Shown one piece after another: positions 1 to 10,765 of a DNA stretch of 64,000 bases (positions are counted from its first letter, which is position 1; each line of letters begins with the position of its first letter). This stretch comes from Astrobacterium formosum (GTDB taxonomy: Bacteria > Pseudomonadota > Alphaproteobacteria > Rhizobiales > Xanthobacteraceae). The notes below the pieces were generated by a model that saw nothing but the letters and a program-made list of their open reading frames with translations, did no database searches and had not been told where the DNA came from. The stretch lies in contig JAVDCA010000002.1 of the NCBI GenBank assembly GCA_030848545.1, forward strand, positions 310,001 to 374,000, in the 5' to 3' direction. Made by a program: the position numbers and the translations under genes.

Positions 1-2
1 TG

Positions 3-1022
3 CGCAAGCACGCCAATTTCGCCTGGGCCACCGCCGGCGCCCGCAACTACATCAGCATCGCATCCGAGATCGGCGCCGCCTCGATCCTGATCACGCGCGA
101 ACGCCAATACGTCCTGTGCAACAATATCGAGGCGCCGCGCCTGGCTACGGAAGAAAAGCTCGAGGAGCTCGGCTACGTCATCCACACCTTCCCCTGGTAT
201 CAGGATCGCGAGGCCGCACTGGCCCGCGAACTCGGAGGCACAGGCGCCATCGGCTGCGACCTGCCGTTCGCCGACTTCCGCGTCGTCGGCGGCGAAATTT
301 CGCCGCTGCGCTGGTCACTGACCCCGTGGGAAGTGGAGCGCTATCGCGAGCTCGGCTTCATGACCGCGCGGGCGATCGAGGACGCCGCCCGCTCGGTGCG
401 CCCCGGCGACAAGGAGTGCGCGGTGGTCGGCAAGCTCGCCTCCTGCCTATGGGAGAACCGGCTCGACTACATCACGATCTTCAGCGCCGCCGACGATCGC
501 ATCGGCAAGCTCCGCCATCCGATCGCCACCGACGCCCGCGTCGACAAGCGCGCCATGCTCAGCGTCAATGCCCGCAAGTGGGGCCTGATCGTATCGCTGA
601 CGCGCTTCGTCCAGTTCGGAGCGGTGCCGGCGGAAATCCGTCGCCGCTACGACGCCAATGTGCGCGTCGACTGCGCCATGATGGCGGCGAGCGTGCCGGG
701 ACGCCCGGTCCGCGAGGTCTTCGATACCGCGCTTGCCGCCTATGCGGCGGAAGGATTTCCGGGCGAGCACGAACTGCATCACCAGGGCGGATCCATCGGC
801 TACGAGGGCCGCGACTACAAGGTCACGGCCGATACGCCGTTCGTCATCGAGGAAAACCAGGGCTTCACCTGGAATCCGTCGATCACCGGCGCCAAGAGCG
901 AGGACACCATCCTGGCCACCAGCCATGGGCCGGAAATGCTGTCACCCCCGGTGACGTTCCCGACGCTCGAACTGACGGTCGGCGGCCATCGCTTCCGCCG
1001 GCCCGACATTCTGACGCTCTGA
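3..1022 (+). CDS. M24-family (Xaa-Pro aminopeptidase/creatinase-like) protein, 5' partial
   Basis: The reading frame is already open at the left edge, so the N-terminus is missing; about 339 residues are present. The first ~110 residues look like a creatinase N-terminal domain and the rest is a pita-bread M24 domain. The late motifs HHQGG, FVIEENQGF and GAKSEDTILAT match the usual His, Glu and Glu ligand positions. However, where typical M24 enzymes have DxGxxxxGxxSDxTR, this protein reads SVNARKWGLIVSLTR, so both aspartate metal ligands are serine. It may be a metal-independent hydrolase, as creatinase is, or a non-peptidase. It lies 55 bp upstream of the tct transporter genes on the same strand, which suggests a shared substrate, but none can be named. 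Confidence 0.8.
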   Translation, partial: RKHANFAWATAGARNYISIASEIGAASILITRERQYVLCNNIEAPRLATEEKLEELGYVIHTFPWYQDREAALARELGGTGAIGCDLPFADFRVVGGEISPLRWSLTPWEVERYRELGFMTARAIEDAARSVRPGDKECAVVGKLASCLWENRLDYITIFSAADDRIGKLRHPIATDARVDKRAMLSVNARKWGLIVSLTRFVQFGAVPAEIRRRYDANVRVDCAMMAASVPGRPVREVFDTALAAYAAEGFPGEHELHHQGGSIGYEGRDYKVTADTPFVIEENQGFTWNPSITGAKSEDTILATSHGPEMLSPPVTFPTLELTVGGHRFRRPDILTL

Positions 1023-1077
1023 ATTCCGTCTGCGTGTGCGAGGCCCGCGCAGACGGGCTTTTCACCAGGAGGGTTCC

Positions 1078-2052
1078 ATGAATGCTCTCGACCGGCTCCC
1101 GTCATTGCGAGCCGCAGCATCTTTGTGCACGCTGGCCGTCGTCGCGGCGATGTCGACGCCGCTCAATGCCCAGCAGTTCCCCACCAAGGAAGTGCAGATT
1201 CTCATTCCGTACGCGCCGGGGGGCGCGACCGATCTCGTGTTCCGCGCGCTCGCGGCATCGAGCCAAAAATATCTCGGCCAAGCCGTGGTGGTGGTGAACC
1301 GCGCCGGCGGCGGCGGCGCGGTCGGCTTCAACGAAGGCGCGCAGGCCAAGCCCGACGGCTACACGCTCACCACGGCGGTGACGCCGCTCGCGATCCTGCC
1401 CCACCAGGTCAAGACCACGTTCAGCTACCAGAACTTCGCGCCGATCATCAACGTGGTGCAGGATCCGGCCATGCTGCAGGTGCAGGCCGCAGCCCCCTGG
1501 AAGACCACCAAGGAATTCGTCGACTACGCACGCCAGAACCCCAACACCATCACGGTGGGCAATTCCGGTGCCGGCGGCGGCGTCCATCTCATCGCGGCGG
1601 CGTTCGAGCACGCGATCGGCGCCAAGTTCAATCACATTCCGTTCGCGGGCGGCGGGCCGTCGGTCACCGCTCTGCTCGGCGGCCATGTCAACGCGGTGTC
1701 GGTGTCGCCGCCTGAAGGCATCGCCCACGTCAAGGCGGGCAAGCTCAAGATCATCGCGCTGTTCTCGGACAAGCGCATGGCCGACTTCCCCGACGTGCCG
1801 ACCGTGCGCGAGCAGGGGATCGACTTCTCCATGAGCCAGTGGCGCGGGCTCGCGGCCCCCAAGGGCACGCCGCCCGAGATCATCAAGATCCTGCACGACG
1901 CCTTCAAGAAGGGCATGGAAGACCCGACCTTCATCAAGAGCGCCGAGAGCATGAGCGTCACGCTCTCCTATGTGGGTCCGGCCGACTTCGGCAAGCTGAT
2001 GGCCGCCGACCACGAGCGTTACGCGAAGCTCGTCGCCGAGCTCAAGAAGTAG
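1078..2052 (+). CDS. tctC: Tripartite tricarboxylate transporter substrate-binding protein (TctC/Bug family)
   Basis: Periplasmic solute receptor of a TTT-type secondary transporter, 324 residues. An N-terminal signal peptide ends near LNAQQFP (residue ~31). The mature part has the Bug-family pattern: PTKEVQILIPYAPGGATDLVFRA at the start, GVHLIAAAFEH in the middle and LAAPKGTPPEII near the end. The start was chosen at 1078 because AGGAGG lies at 1067-1072, five bases before the ATG; an upstream in-frame start at 1036 lacks such a site. tctB and tctA follow, separated by a palindromic repeat. Bug proteins bind carboxylates or small amides; the ligand cannot be read from the sequence. Confidence 0.93.
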   Translation: MNALDRLPSLRAAASLCTLAVVAAMSTPLNAQQFPTKEVQILIPYAPGGATDLVFRALAASSQKYLGQAVVVVNRAGGGGAVGFNEGAQAKPDGYTLTTAVTPLAILPHQVKTTFSYQNFAPIINVVQDPAMLQVQAAAPWKTTKEFVDYARQNPNTITVGNSGAGGGVHLIAAAFEHAIGAKFNHIPFAGGGPSVTALLGGHVNAVSVSPPEGIAHVKAGKLKIIALFSDKRMADFPDVPTVREQGIDFSMSQWRGLAAPKGTPPEIIKILHDAFKKGMEDPTFIKSAESMSVTLSYVGPADFGKLMAADHERYAKLVAELKK

Positions 2053-2159
2053 GCGACCGAAGCGGCGCCGTCGAACACTCCAACGCGTCCACCGGACAAT
2101 GCCCTGGCGGACGCGGACGTGCCGGCGCCATGAGGTTGACATCCGCTGACCGTGGCTGG

Positions 2160-2232
2160 TCATTGCGAGCGAAGCGAAGCAATCCGGCGCTTTCGTCGTG
2201 ACTTCCGGATTGCTTCGTTGCGCTCGCGATGA
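2160..2232. repeat. Intergenic palindromic repeat, class A, copy 1
   Basis: A long imperfect inverted repeat. The left arm is tcattgcgagcgaagcgaag (2160-2179) and the right arm is its near complement ending cgctcgcgatga at 2232. The same arms occur at 20868-20937 and 45199-45274. It lies between tctC and tctB, where the transcript could fold into a stable hairpin. Confidence 0.85.
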
Positions 2233-2291
2233 CGGGCCGAGGCCATAACGGCCGGTATCACCTCCCTGATTCGGGTTCCGAGGATTTTGCC

Positions 2292-2759
2292 ATGACGGCC
2301 GCGGTCGTAATGTTCGTGTTCGGGGTGGTGACCGCGTTGGCCTCGCTCACTCTCCCGATCGGGACCGTGCGGGCTCCGGGATCGGGCCTCTTTCCGCTGG
2401 CGCTCGGCATCCTGCTGGCCGTCCTGTCATTGGCGCAGGGCGTGAGCGTCTATCGGGCGCAGGCCACGAAGGCTCGCACGAGCACCGGCGCGCCGGTTCC
2501 GCCGCCCGCCAAGCCGCTCTCCGAAGAGACGCGGCGGGTGCTCTTGTTCGCGGCCGCCGTCGCGGTCGCGGTCGCGCTCCTGCCCGTGATCGGATACGGG
2601 TTCACGATCCTGGTCCTGATGGTGGCGCTCCTGCGCATCCTCGGCATCGCGCGTTGGCCCGTCGTCGGCGCGGTCTCCACCGCAACCGCGATCGCGTGCT
2701 GGTTCGTGTTCGTGCGCATACTCGCCATTCCGCTGCCTGCCGGCCTGCCGGGGTTTTGA
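2292..2759 (+). CDS. tctB: Tripartite tricarboxylate transporter small membrane subunit TctB
   Basis: 155 residues with about four hydrophobic segments (residues ~3-22, 32-52, 88-108 and 115-150) and a hydrophilic alanine/proline loop near residues 60-80. This is the size and topology of the TctB (DUF1468) subunit. It lies between tctC and tctA, four bases from the tctA start. The ATG at 2292 begins directly at the first membrane segment; a longer in-frame start at 2229 would add a polar leader lying in the intergenic repeat and is less likely. In this family TctB forms the membrane complex with TctA; its own role is poorly defined. Confidence 0.88.
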   Translation: MTAAVVMFVFGVVTALASLTLPIGTVRAPGSGLFPLALGILLAVLSLAQGVSVYRAQATKARTSTGAPVPPPAKPLSEETRRVLLFAAAVAVAVALLPVIGYGFTILVLMVALLRILGIARWPVVGAVSTATAIACWFVFVRILAIPLPAGLPGF

Positions 2760-2763
2760 GAAG

Positions 2764-4260
2764 ATGCTCGAATCACTGCAATACCTGCTGGGCGGATTCG
2801 CGGTCGCGATGACGGCGCAGAACCTGCTCTACTGCTTCGCGGGCGCCCTGGTGGGAACGCTGGTGGGCGTGCTGCCGGGGCTTGGCCCCATCGCCGGCAT
2901 CGCGCTGCTCATCCCGGCGACGTTCGGACTTAATCCCACATCGGCCCTGATCATGCTGGCGGGCATCTATTACGGTGCCATGTATGGCGGCTCGACCACC
3001 TCGATCCTCATGAACGTGCCGGGCGAGACCGCCTCGGTGATGACCTGCGTCGAAGGCCACAAGATGGCCCAGCAGGGCCGGGCCGGACCGGCGCTGTCGA
3101 TCGCAGCGCTCGGCTCGTTCATTGCCGGCACCATCGCGACGTTCGGTCTCGTGCTGATCGCGCGCCCGCTCGCCGATGCGGCACTCGCGTTCGGACCGCC
3201 GGAGTTCGCCGCCCTCATGATCTTCGCCTTCGTGGTGTTGAGCAACGTCACCGGTGGTACCCTGCTCAAATCGCTGATCATGGTGGTGGTCGGCCTGATT
3301 CTGGGCACGATGGGGATGGACCCGGTCGCCGGCAACGAGCGTTTCTCCTTCGATTCCGCCTATCTGCTCGGCGGCATCGAATTCGTCGCCGTGGCGATCG
3401 GCGTGTTCGGGATCGGCGAGGTCCTGAGCAATGTCGCCGAGCCGCCGGAGCAGCTCGAACAGACGGTCGTGGTGCCGCGCTTTCGCGACCTCTATCCCAC
3501 CATGACGGACCTGAAGCGCTCCATGGTCGCCATCCTGCGCGGCACCGGCATCGGTTTCATCACCGGCCTCGTGCCCGGACCGGCGCCGGTCATCGCCACC
3601 TACGCGTCCTACATGGTGGAAAGGCGCTACGCCAAGTACCCGGATGAATTCGGCCACGGCGCCATCGAAGGCGTGGCGGGACCGGAGGCGGCCAACAATG
3701 CCGCCGCCCAGTCGGCCTACATCCCGCTTTTCGTGATCGGCGTGCCGTTCGGGCCGGTGCCGGCAATCCTGCTCGGCGCGCTCCTGATCCACGGCGTCAC
3801 ACCCGGCCCGCTCCTCATCACCGAGAGCCCGCAGCTCTTCTGGGCGGTGGTGGCCAGCATGTATATCGGCAACTTCATTCTGTTGCTGCTCAACCTGCCC
3901 TTCGTGCCGCTGTTCGCCAGCATGCTGCTGATCCCGAAGAGGGTCCTGCTGCCGCTCATCATGGCGTTCTGCGTCACCGGCATGTTCAGCGTCAACAATT
4001 CGGTACTGGACATCTGGATGATGCTCGTCTTCGGGGCGATCGGCTACGTGCTGCGCGGCTGGGCCTATGAGGGGGCGCCGCTCCTGCTCGGTCTCGTCCT
4101 CGGTCCCAAGCTCGAAGTCGCGTTCCGGCAGAGCCTGATGATCTCCCAGGGCGACTTTTCGATCTTCCTCACCCGCCCGGTATCGTCCGGCCTGTTGCTG
4201 GCGACCGCGGCTTTCCTGCTGCTGCCGGTCTTCAAGGCCGGCTGGCGGCGGCTGCGCTGA
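2764..4260 (+). CDS. tctA: Tripartite tricarboxylate transporter large membrane subunit TctA
   Basis: 498 residues, the normal length for TctA, with 11-12 predicted hydrophobic segments. Family hallmarks are present: GVLPGLGPIAGIALLIPATFGL near residue 40, YGGSTTSILMNVPGE near residue 75, and LVPGPAPVIATYASYMVERR near residue 265. It is the ion-coupled permease of the TTT system in the inner membrane, fed by TctC. It is the third gene of the tctCBA run, with the tctB stop four bases upstream. No terminator is evident downstream. Confidence 0.95.
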   Translation: MLESLQYLLGGFAVAMTAQNLLYCFAGALVGTLVGVLPGLGPIAGIALLIPATFGLNPTSALIMLAGIYYGAMYGGSTTSILMNVPGETASVMTCVEGHKMAQQGRAGPALSIAALGSFIAGTIATFGLVLIARPLADAALAFGPPEFAALMIFAFVVLSNVTGGTLLKSLIMVVVGLILGTMGMDPVAGNERFSFDSAYLLGGIEFVAVAIGVFGIGEVLSNVAEPPEQLEQTVVVPRFRDLYPTMTDLKRSMVAILRGTGIGFITGLVPGPAPVIATYASYMVERRYAKYPDEFGHGAIEGVAGPEAANNAAAQSAYIPLFVIGVPFGPVPAILLGALLIHGVTPGPLLITESPQLFWAVVASMYIGNFILLLLNLPFVPLFASMLLIPKRVLLPLIMAFCVTGMFSVNNSVLDIWMMLVFGAIGYVLRGWAYEGAPLLLGLVLGPKLEVAFRQSLMISQGDFSIFLTRPVSSGLLLATAAFLLLPVFKAGWRRLR

Positions 4261-4464
4261 GCCAACGCGGCAGGACGTCTCCGCCCAGCGATCGTCTCCA
4301 GACCTGCGTTAACGCCCCATCAACCGTCGGCGGCGACGGGGCGGCGGCGGTGAAGGATTGGCAAGCAATCCCAGGTATCCCGAACCGAAGCACCCGAAAA
4401 CGGGGTGGCTCGGGCGCGGCGATCGTTCTTGATCCGCACGCGTCCGGCCGGACAGGGACGTCAC

Positions 4465-6666
<2,202 letters not shown>

Positions 6667-6720
6667 CGATCTGCGGAATCCCGCCGGAGCGCACGGCCCG
6701 TGCCGGCGCTCCCTGCCGCC

Positions 6721-6738
6721 CTGTCACAAATCTGTGCC
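6721..6738 (+). promoter_or_regulatory. Pho-box-like direct repeat upstream of the ornithine acyltransferase gene
   Basis: CTGTCAC (6721-6727), a 4-base AT-rich spacer AAAT, then CTGTGCC (6732-6738). The layout matches the PhoB box (two CTGTCAT-type 7-mers 11 bp apart); the first half differs at one base and the second at three. It lies 78 bp before the ATG of the olsB-like gene. Ornithine lipids are commonly made under phosphate limitation, so PhoB control is plausible but inferred. Confidence 0.5.
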
Positions 6739-6816
6739 GACCGCATGCTCTAAGGTCGTGGCGGTCGTGAGGATGATTCCTCGGTCGCCGCGGTTCACTT
6801 CAGTTGCGGGGCCACC

Positions 6817-7758
6817 ATGCACCGTCGTGCCCGGTTTTCCGTGCCACGCCGCCTGCTCGATCATATTCGCGCGCCACTCATGGGGGCGCCGGCATTCATC
6901 CCGACGCTGCAGGCCTATGGGGGTTTGCGGGCGCGGGGCGTGGGTGCGGACAAGGCCAGCGATACGCTCGGCCGATTGGGATCCCTGGAGGTCCGGCTGG
7001 CGCGCACCGCCGCCGAGGTCAGACGGGCGCAACGACTGCGCTTCGACGTATTCTACGGCGAGATGTCGGCCATTCCGGACGCGGCGGCGCGGCTGTCGCG
7101 ACGCGACGTCGATGCCTATGACGCCGTCTGCGATCATCTTCTGGTCGTCGATCACGGCGCCAGCATCGGCAACAAGCCGGCGGTGGTCGGCACCTATCGG
7201 CTGTTGCGCCAAAACGTCGCCGAGCGCCATGGCGGCTTCTACAGCCAAGGCGAATTCGAGGTCGACGCGCTTCTCACCCGCCATCCCGGCGCCCGGTTTC
7301 TCGAACTGGGCCGCTCCTGCGTGCTCGAGCCCTACCGCAACAAGCGCACCGTCGAACTGCTGTGGCACGGCATCTGGACCTATGTGCTGCGCAACCGCAT
7401 GGATGTCATGATCGGCTGCGCCAGCCTCGAAGGCACCGATCCGGCGGCTCTGGCGCTGCAGCTTGCCTTCCTGCACCACCATGCGGCGGCGCCGGAGCCC
7501 TGGCGCACCCGCGCCCTGCCGGGCCGTTACGTCGACATGAACCGCCTGCCCAAGGATGCGGTCGATCCCAAGATGGCGCTCAAGACCCTGCCGCCGCTGA
7601 TCAAGGGCTATCTGCGCCTGGGCGCCAGCTTCGCCGACGGCGCCGTCGTCGACCGCCAGTTCGGCACCACCGACGTCTTCGTGGTGCTGCCGGTCGCCGC
7701 CATCAGCGCCCGCTACATCGAGCACTTCGGCGCCGGCGCCGAGCGCCACGCGGCGTGA
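6817..7758 (+). CDS. olsB: GNAT-type L-ornithine N-alpha-acyltransferase (OlsB-like)
   Basis: 313 residues, a typical OlsB length. After a ~50-residue leader, the motif LGRLGSLEVRLARTAAEVRRAQRLRFDVFY begins the acyltransferase fold, followed by ARFLELGRSCVLEPYRNKRTVELLWHGIW and IGCASLEGTDP. OlsB transfers a 3-hydroxyacyl group from acyl-ACP to ornithine, giving lyso-ornithine lipid, the first step of this phosphorus-free membrane lipid. The second-step gene olsA is not adjacent, as is often the case in this order. A Pho-box-like site lies upstream. The start at 6817 has only a weak ribosome site, so the leader length is uncertain. Confidence 0.85.
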   Translation: MHRRARFSVPRRLLDHIRAPLMGAPAFIPTLQAYGGLRARGVGADKASDTLGRLGSLEVRLARTAAEVRRAQRLRFDVFYGEMSAIPDAAARLSRRDVDAYDAVCDHLLVVDHGASIGNKPAVVGTYRLLRQNVAERHGGFYSQGEFEVDALLTRHPGARFLELGRSCVLEPYRNKRTVELLWHGIWTYVLRNRMDVMIGCASLEGTDPAALALQLAFLHHHAAAPEPWRTRALPGRYVDMNRLPKDAVDPKMALKTLPPLIKGYLRLGASFADGAVVDRQFGTTDVFVVLPVAAISARYIEHFGAGAERHAA

Positions 7759-7790
7759 GGATCATAAGGGTTCGGTTGATAATTCCGCGG

Positions 7791-7922
7791 TCATTCCGGG
7801 GCGGCCTTTCAGCGCGTTCACGCGCGTCTTCGACGCGCTATGGGCCGAACCCGGAATCCAGCCCCGAATGCCAGCAGATGTGGCGGGATTCCGGGTTCGC
7901 GCTGAAGCGCGCCCCGGAATGA
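7791..7922. repeat. Intergenic palindromic repeat, class B, copy 1
   Basis: Outer arms tcattccgggg (7791-7801) and ccccggaatga (7912-7922) are perfect complements. Inside, a 33-bp segment at 7811-7843 is identical to 16353-16385 in copy 2. It lies between the convergent olsB and coaA 3' ends. Confidence 0.85.
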
Positions 7923-7931
7923 CAAAGCGCG

Positions 7932-8888
7932 CTACAACTTCCGCAGCGCCACTTTCTCGACGCGGTGATTCTCGCCCTTGGTGAGGATCAGGTCGGCGCG
8001 CTGGCGGGTGGGGCGGATGTTGCGGTGCAGGTTGATGAGATTGATGCGCGCCCAGATGGACGTTGCCGTCGCCACCGCTTCTTCGTCGGTCAATTTGGCG
8101 TAGCGATGGAAATACGATTTCGGATCCGAGAAGGCGGTGCCGCGTAGCGCCAGGAACCGGTTGACGTACCAGCGCTGCAGCACGTCGTCGTCGGCCTCGA
8201 TATAGACCGAGAAATCGAAGAAGTCGGATACGAACGGAATGCCGTCGAGATCGCGCGGCATCGCCGCCGCCTGCAGCACGTTCAGGCCTTCGACGATCAG
8301 GATGTCGGGACGGTCGATCTCGATCCACAGATTGGGGACCACGTCGTAGACGAGATGCGAGTACACCGGCGCCCGCACCGGATGGCGGCCCGCCTTGATG
8401 TCGGAGAGAAAGCGCATCAGCGTGGCGAGGTCGTAGCTCTCCGGAAAGCCCTTCTTGTCCATGAGATTCTCGCGCTCGAGAACCGCATTGGGAAACAGGA
8501 AGCCGTCGGTGGTGACGAGATCGACCTTGGGGACGTTGGGCCAGCGCGCCAGGAGCGCCTGCAGGACGCGCGAGGTGGTCGACTTGCCGACCGCCACCGA
8601 GCCGCCGATGCCGATGATATAGGGCATCTTGGCCCCCTCGGTGCCGAGGAAGCGGCTCTGGGCGCGAAACAAGCGCTGGGTCGCGGCGACATACATGGAC
8701 AGGAGCCGCGACACCGGCAGGTAGATGTCCTCCACCTCGGCCATGTCGAGGCGATCATGCATGGACCGCAGCCGCGTGACCTCGTCGGAGGTCAGCGTCA
8801 TCGGCGTGTCTTCGCGGCGCGTCGCCCATTCGCCGCGCGAGAACACGTGGTAGGGCGACAATTCGTCGTCGCTGGTACGCTGGTCCAT
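7932..8888 (-). CDS. coaA: Type I pantothenate kinase
   Basis: 318 residues, the usual length of bacterial type I pantothenate kinase (CoaA). It phosphorylates pantothenate with ATP, the first step of CoA synthesis, in the cytoplasm. The Walker A motif [15 protein letters not shown] is near residue 95; [20 protein letters not shown] and YSHLVYDVV follow in family order. Start 8888 gives the expected N-terminus [21 protein letters not shown]. It is the last gene of the his cluster run (hisE ends 81 bp upstream), an arrangement seen in other Hyphomicrobiales. Confidence 0.96.
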   Translation of the reverse strand: MDQRTSDDELSPYHVFSRGEWATRREDTPMTLTSDEVTRLRSMHDRLDMAEVEDIYLPVSRLLSMYVAATQRLFRAQSRFLGTEGAKMPYIIGIGGSVAVGKSTTSRVLQALLARWPNVPKVDLVTTDGFLFPNAVLERENLMDKKGFPESYDLATLMRFLSDIKAGRHPVRAPVYSHLVYDVVPNLWIEIDRPDILIVEGLNVLQAAAMPRDLDGIPFVSDFFDFSVYIEADDDVLQRWYVNRFLALRGTAFSDPKSYFHRYAKLTDEEAVATATSIWARINLINLHRNIRPTRQRADLILTKGENHRVEKVALRKL

Positions 8889-8969
8889 GCCGTCGATCCG
8901 AACAAACCTTGACGCCGCTTTGGCGGCGATCGCGGACAGCCGTCGTCGTGCGATCGGGTCGAGAAAACC

Positions 8970-9293
8970 TCAAGCGCGCGGCCGGGCCGCCTTTTCCTCC
9001 AGTCCCGACTGGCCGGTGCGCCGCCCCAATGCCGCTTCCACGTCAGCGAGCGCGACACCGCGCGCTTCGAGGACAACGAGGAGATGGTAGAGGAGGTCGG
9101 CCGCCTCGGCGATCAGGTGGTCGCGGTCCTCGGAAACCGCCGCCAGCGCGGTTTCCACCGCTTCTTCGCCCAGCTTCTTGGCGCAGTGGGCGACGCCCCT
9201 GTCGAGGAGCTTGCGGGTATAGGAGACCTCCGCGCTCGCCGCGGCTCGCTCCTTCACTCGCTTTTCCAGGTCGTAGAGGCTGAATTCGGTCAT
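8970..9293 (-). CDS. hisE: Phosphoribosyl-ATP pyrophosphatase
   Basis: 107 residues, a stand-alone HisE of normal size (no fusion to HisI). It hydrolyses phosphoribosyl-ATP to phosphoribosyl-AMP and pyrophosphate, the second step of histidine synthesis. The MazG-like metal site shows as [14 protein letters not shown] followed by [16 protein letters not shown]. It lies 42 bp downstream of hisF on the same strand. The C-terminal tail after residue ~95 is polar and unconserved in appearance. Confidence 0.95.
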   Translation of the reverse strand: MTEFSLYDLEKRVKERAAASAEVSYTRKLLDRGVAHCAKKLGEEAVETALAAVSEDRDHLIAEAADLLYHLLVVLEARGVALADVEAALGRRTGQSGLEEKAARPRA

Positions 9294-9335
9294 TGCCTGT
9301 CTTTATCATTTCGCCCGCCGGGCCGGGAGTGGGAA

Positions 9336-10112
9336 TTACCCGTCCAGACGCATGGGAAGCCCCGCCTGCGCCATGTATTCCTTGGCCTGGCGGATCGTGT
9401 ATTCGCCGAAATGGAAGATCGAGGCGGCGAGCACCGCCGAGGCATGGCCGTCGCGCACGCCGTCGACCAGATGGTCGAGGCTGCCGACGCCGCCGGAGGC
9501 GACCACCGGTACGGTAACGGCGTCCGCGATGGCGCGCGTGAGCGCGATGTCGAAGCCCTGCTTGGTGCCGTCGCGGTCCATGGAGGTGAGCAGGATCTCG
9601 CCGGCGCCGAGCCCCACGACTTCACGCGCATAGTCCACAGCGTCGATGCCGGTCGGATGCCGGCCGCCATGGGTGAAGATCTCCCAGCGGCCCGGCTCCC
9701 CCGGCGACGACACCCGCTTGGCGTCGATGGCGACGACGATGCACTGATCGCCGAACTTTTCCGCCGCCGCCTTGACGAAGGAGCGGTCCTTCACGGCGGC
9801 CGTGTTGATCGACACCTTGTCGGCACCGGCGCGCAGGAGCGCGCGGATGTCGTCGACGGTGCGCACCCCACCCCCGACCGTCACCGGCATGAAGCAAGCT
9901 TCGGCGGTGCGCCGCACCACGTCGAGGATGATGCCGCGGTTCTCGTGGCTCGCGGTGATGTCCAGGAAAGTCAGTTCGTCGGCGCCGGCGGCGTCATAGG
10001 CGATCGCCGCCTGCACGGGATCGCCCGCATCGACGAGATCGACGAACTTGACGCCCTTGACGACGCGGCCGTCCTTGACGTCCAGGCAGGGAATGACGCG
10101 GACCTTGAACAT
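9336..10112 (-). CDS. hisF: Imidazole glycerol phosphate synthase, cyclase subunit
   Basis: 258 residues forming a (beta/alpha)8 barrel. It starts [20 protein letters not shown] with the catalytic Asp near residue 11; VTVGGGVRT and [10 protein letters not shown] (second catalytic Asp near residue 130) follow, then [15 protein letters not shown] and [13 protein letters not shown]. HisF joins HisH-derived ammonia to PRFAR, yielding IGP and AICAR. Its start codon immediately follows the stop of the 95-residue unknown gene, so translation is probably coupled to that gene rather than directly to hisA. Confidence 0.97.
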   Translation of the reverse strand: MFKVRVIPCLDVKDGRVVKGVKFVDLVDAGDPVQAAIAYDAAGADELTFLDITASHENRGIILDVVRRTAEACFMPVTVGGGVRTVDDIRALLRAGADKVSINTAAVKDRSFVKAAAEKFGDQCIVVAIDAKRVSSPGEPGRWEIFTHGGRHPTGIDAVDYAREVVGLGAGEILLTSMDRDGTKQGFDIALTRAIADAVTVPVVASGGVGSLDHLVDGVRDGHASAVLAASIFHFGEYTIRQAKEYMAQAGLPMRLDG

Positions 10113-10400
10113 TTACTCTGCTGCCGACGCGAGAGACTTGCCCTTGATGAAGTCCCAATAAACACCGGGCATGCGGCCCGCGAATTCGCTGGAGCTCACG
10201 TCAGCGATGTAGAACAGCCGCGAGCCTGCAAATCTCAGAAACCGATTCGACAGCTCCGAGACGGACAGTTGGCTCCGCAGGAAGCAAACGTGAGCATCGA
10301 GCTCCATCATCTCGGCGTTCTCGTCGAGCGTATCGACGAAACCGCGACGGTCGAGTTCATCGCCATTGCCGTCATCGAAGACCAGAAGATAGGTTTTCAT
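10113..10400 (-). CDS. Unknown 95-residue protein inside the his operon
   Basis: Not recognised. It reads [21 protein letters not shown] and ends SGRLFYIADV-like then DFIKGKSLASAAE; the segment LSVSELSNRFLRFAGSRLFYIADVSSSEF looks like a compact alpha/beta fold ending. No signal peptide or membrane segment is visible. The start ATG (10398-10400) overlaps the stop of the preceding membrane-protein gene as ATGA, and its own stop abuts the hisF ATG. Such exact packing argues that it is expressed. Base composition is visibly less GC-rich than hisF and hisA. It could be an accessory of the membrane neighbour, or a gene caught by insertion. Function unknown. Confidence 0.7.
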   Translation of the reverse strand: MKTYLLVFDDGNGDELDRRGFVDTLDENAEMMELDAHVCFLRSQLSVSELSNRFLRFAGSRLFYIADVSSSEFAGRMPGVYWDFIKGKSLASAAE

Positions 10401-10765
10401 TGGCCTCTCCCATGATCCTGCTCGATACGCGCGATCTCCGCCGCCGTTTCGATGACGACGGGTTCTCGGCCTTTCCGGTACCGCAACTTCAACTCTTGGA
10501 CTCTGATCCTGTATTCCTCCGACTGCAGCCGGTCCGGATCACGGATCATCCAAAATATATATACGACAAAGAAGAATAGAACCGGGCAGCCGGCAAACGT
10601 GAAAAAGACGGTTCGTGCCGCTCCGTCACCGGCAATGAGCGCAAGAATCAGCGTCAGCGGACTGATCAGACCAACGATCCACAGCGCCGGATTGGCCGCC
10701 GTTCGTTTCACACCGATCGTATCGACGCTCGACAAACTGGCGCGAATGATTTCGCCGAGCTTCAT
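10397..10765 (-). CDS. Unknown membrane protein (122 aa) inside the his operon
   Basis: Not recognised as a family. It begins [22 protein letters not shown], has two hydrophobic helices (~28-46 and ~53-73, the second [20 protein letters not shown]), then a charged cytoplasmic tail with [20 protein letters not shown], probably helical. The tail layout resembles small inner-membrane proteins with an amphipathic helix. The ATG overlaps the hisA stop (ATGA at 10762-10765) and its stop overlaps the next gene's ATG. Base composition is lower in GC than hisA, suggesting later acquisition. It has no evident link to histidine synthesis. Confidence 0.7.
   Translation of the reverse strand: MKLGEIIRASLSSVDTIGVKRTAANPALWIVGLISPLTLILALIAGDGAARTVFFTFAGCPVLFFFVVYIFWMIRDPDRLQSEEYRIRVQELKLRYRKGREPVVIETAAEIARIEQDHGRGQ

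Noticed and set aside
4307-4321. CtrA-like TTAA-N7-TCAA before the hybrid kinase gene
   Set aside because: One mismatch, no supporting context or repeats; not distinguishable from chance.
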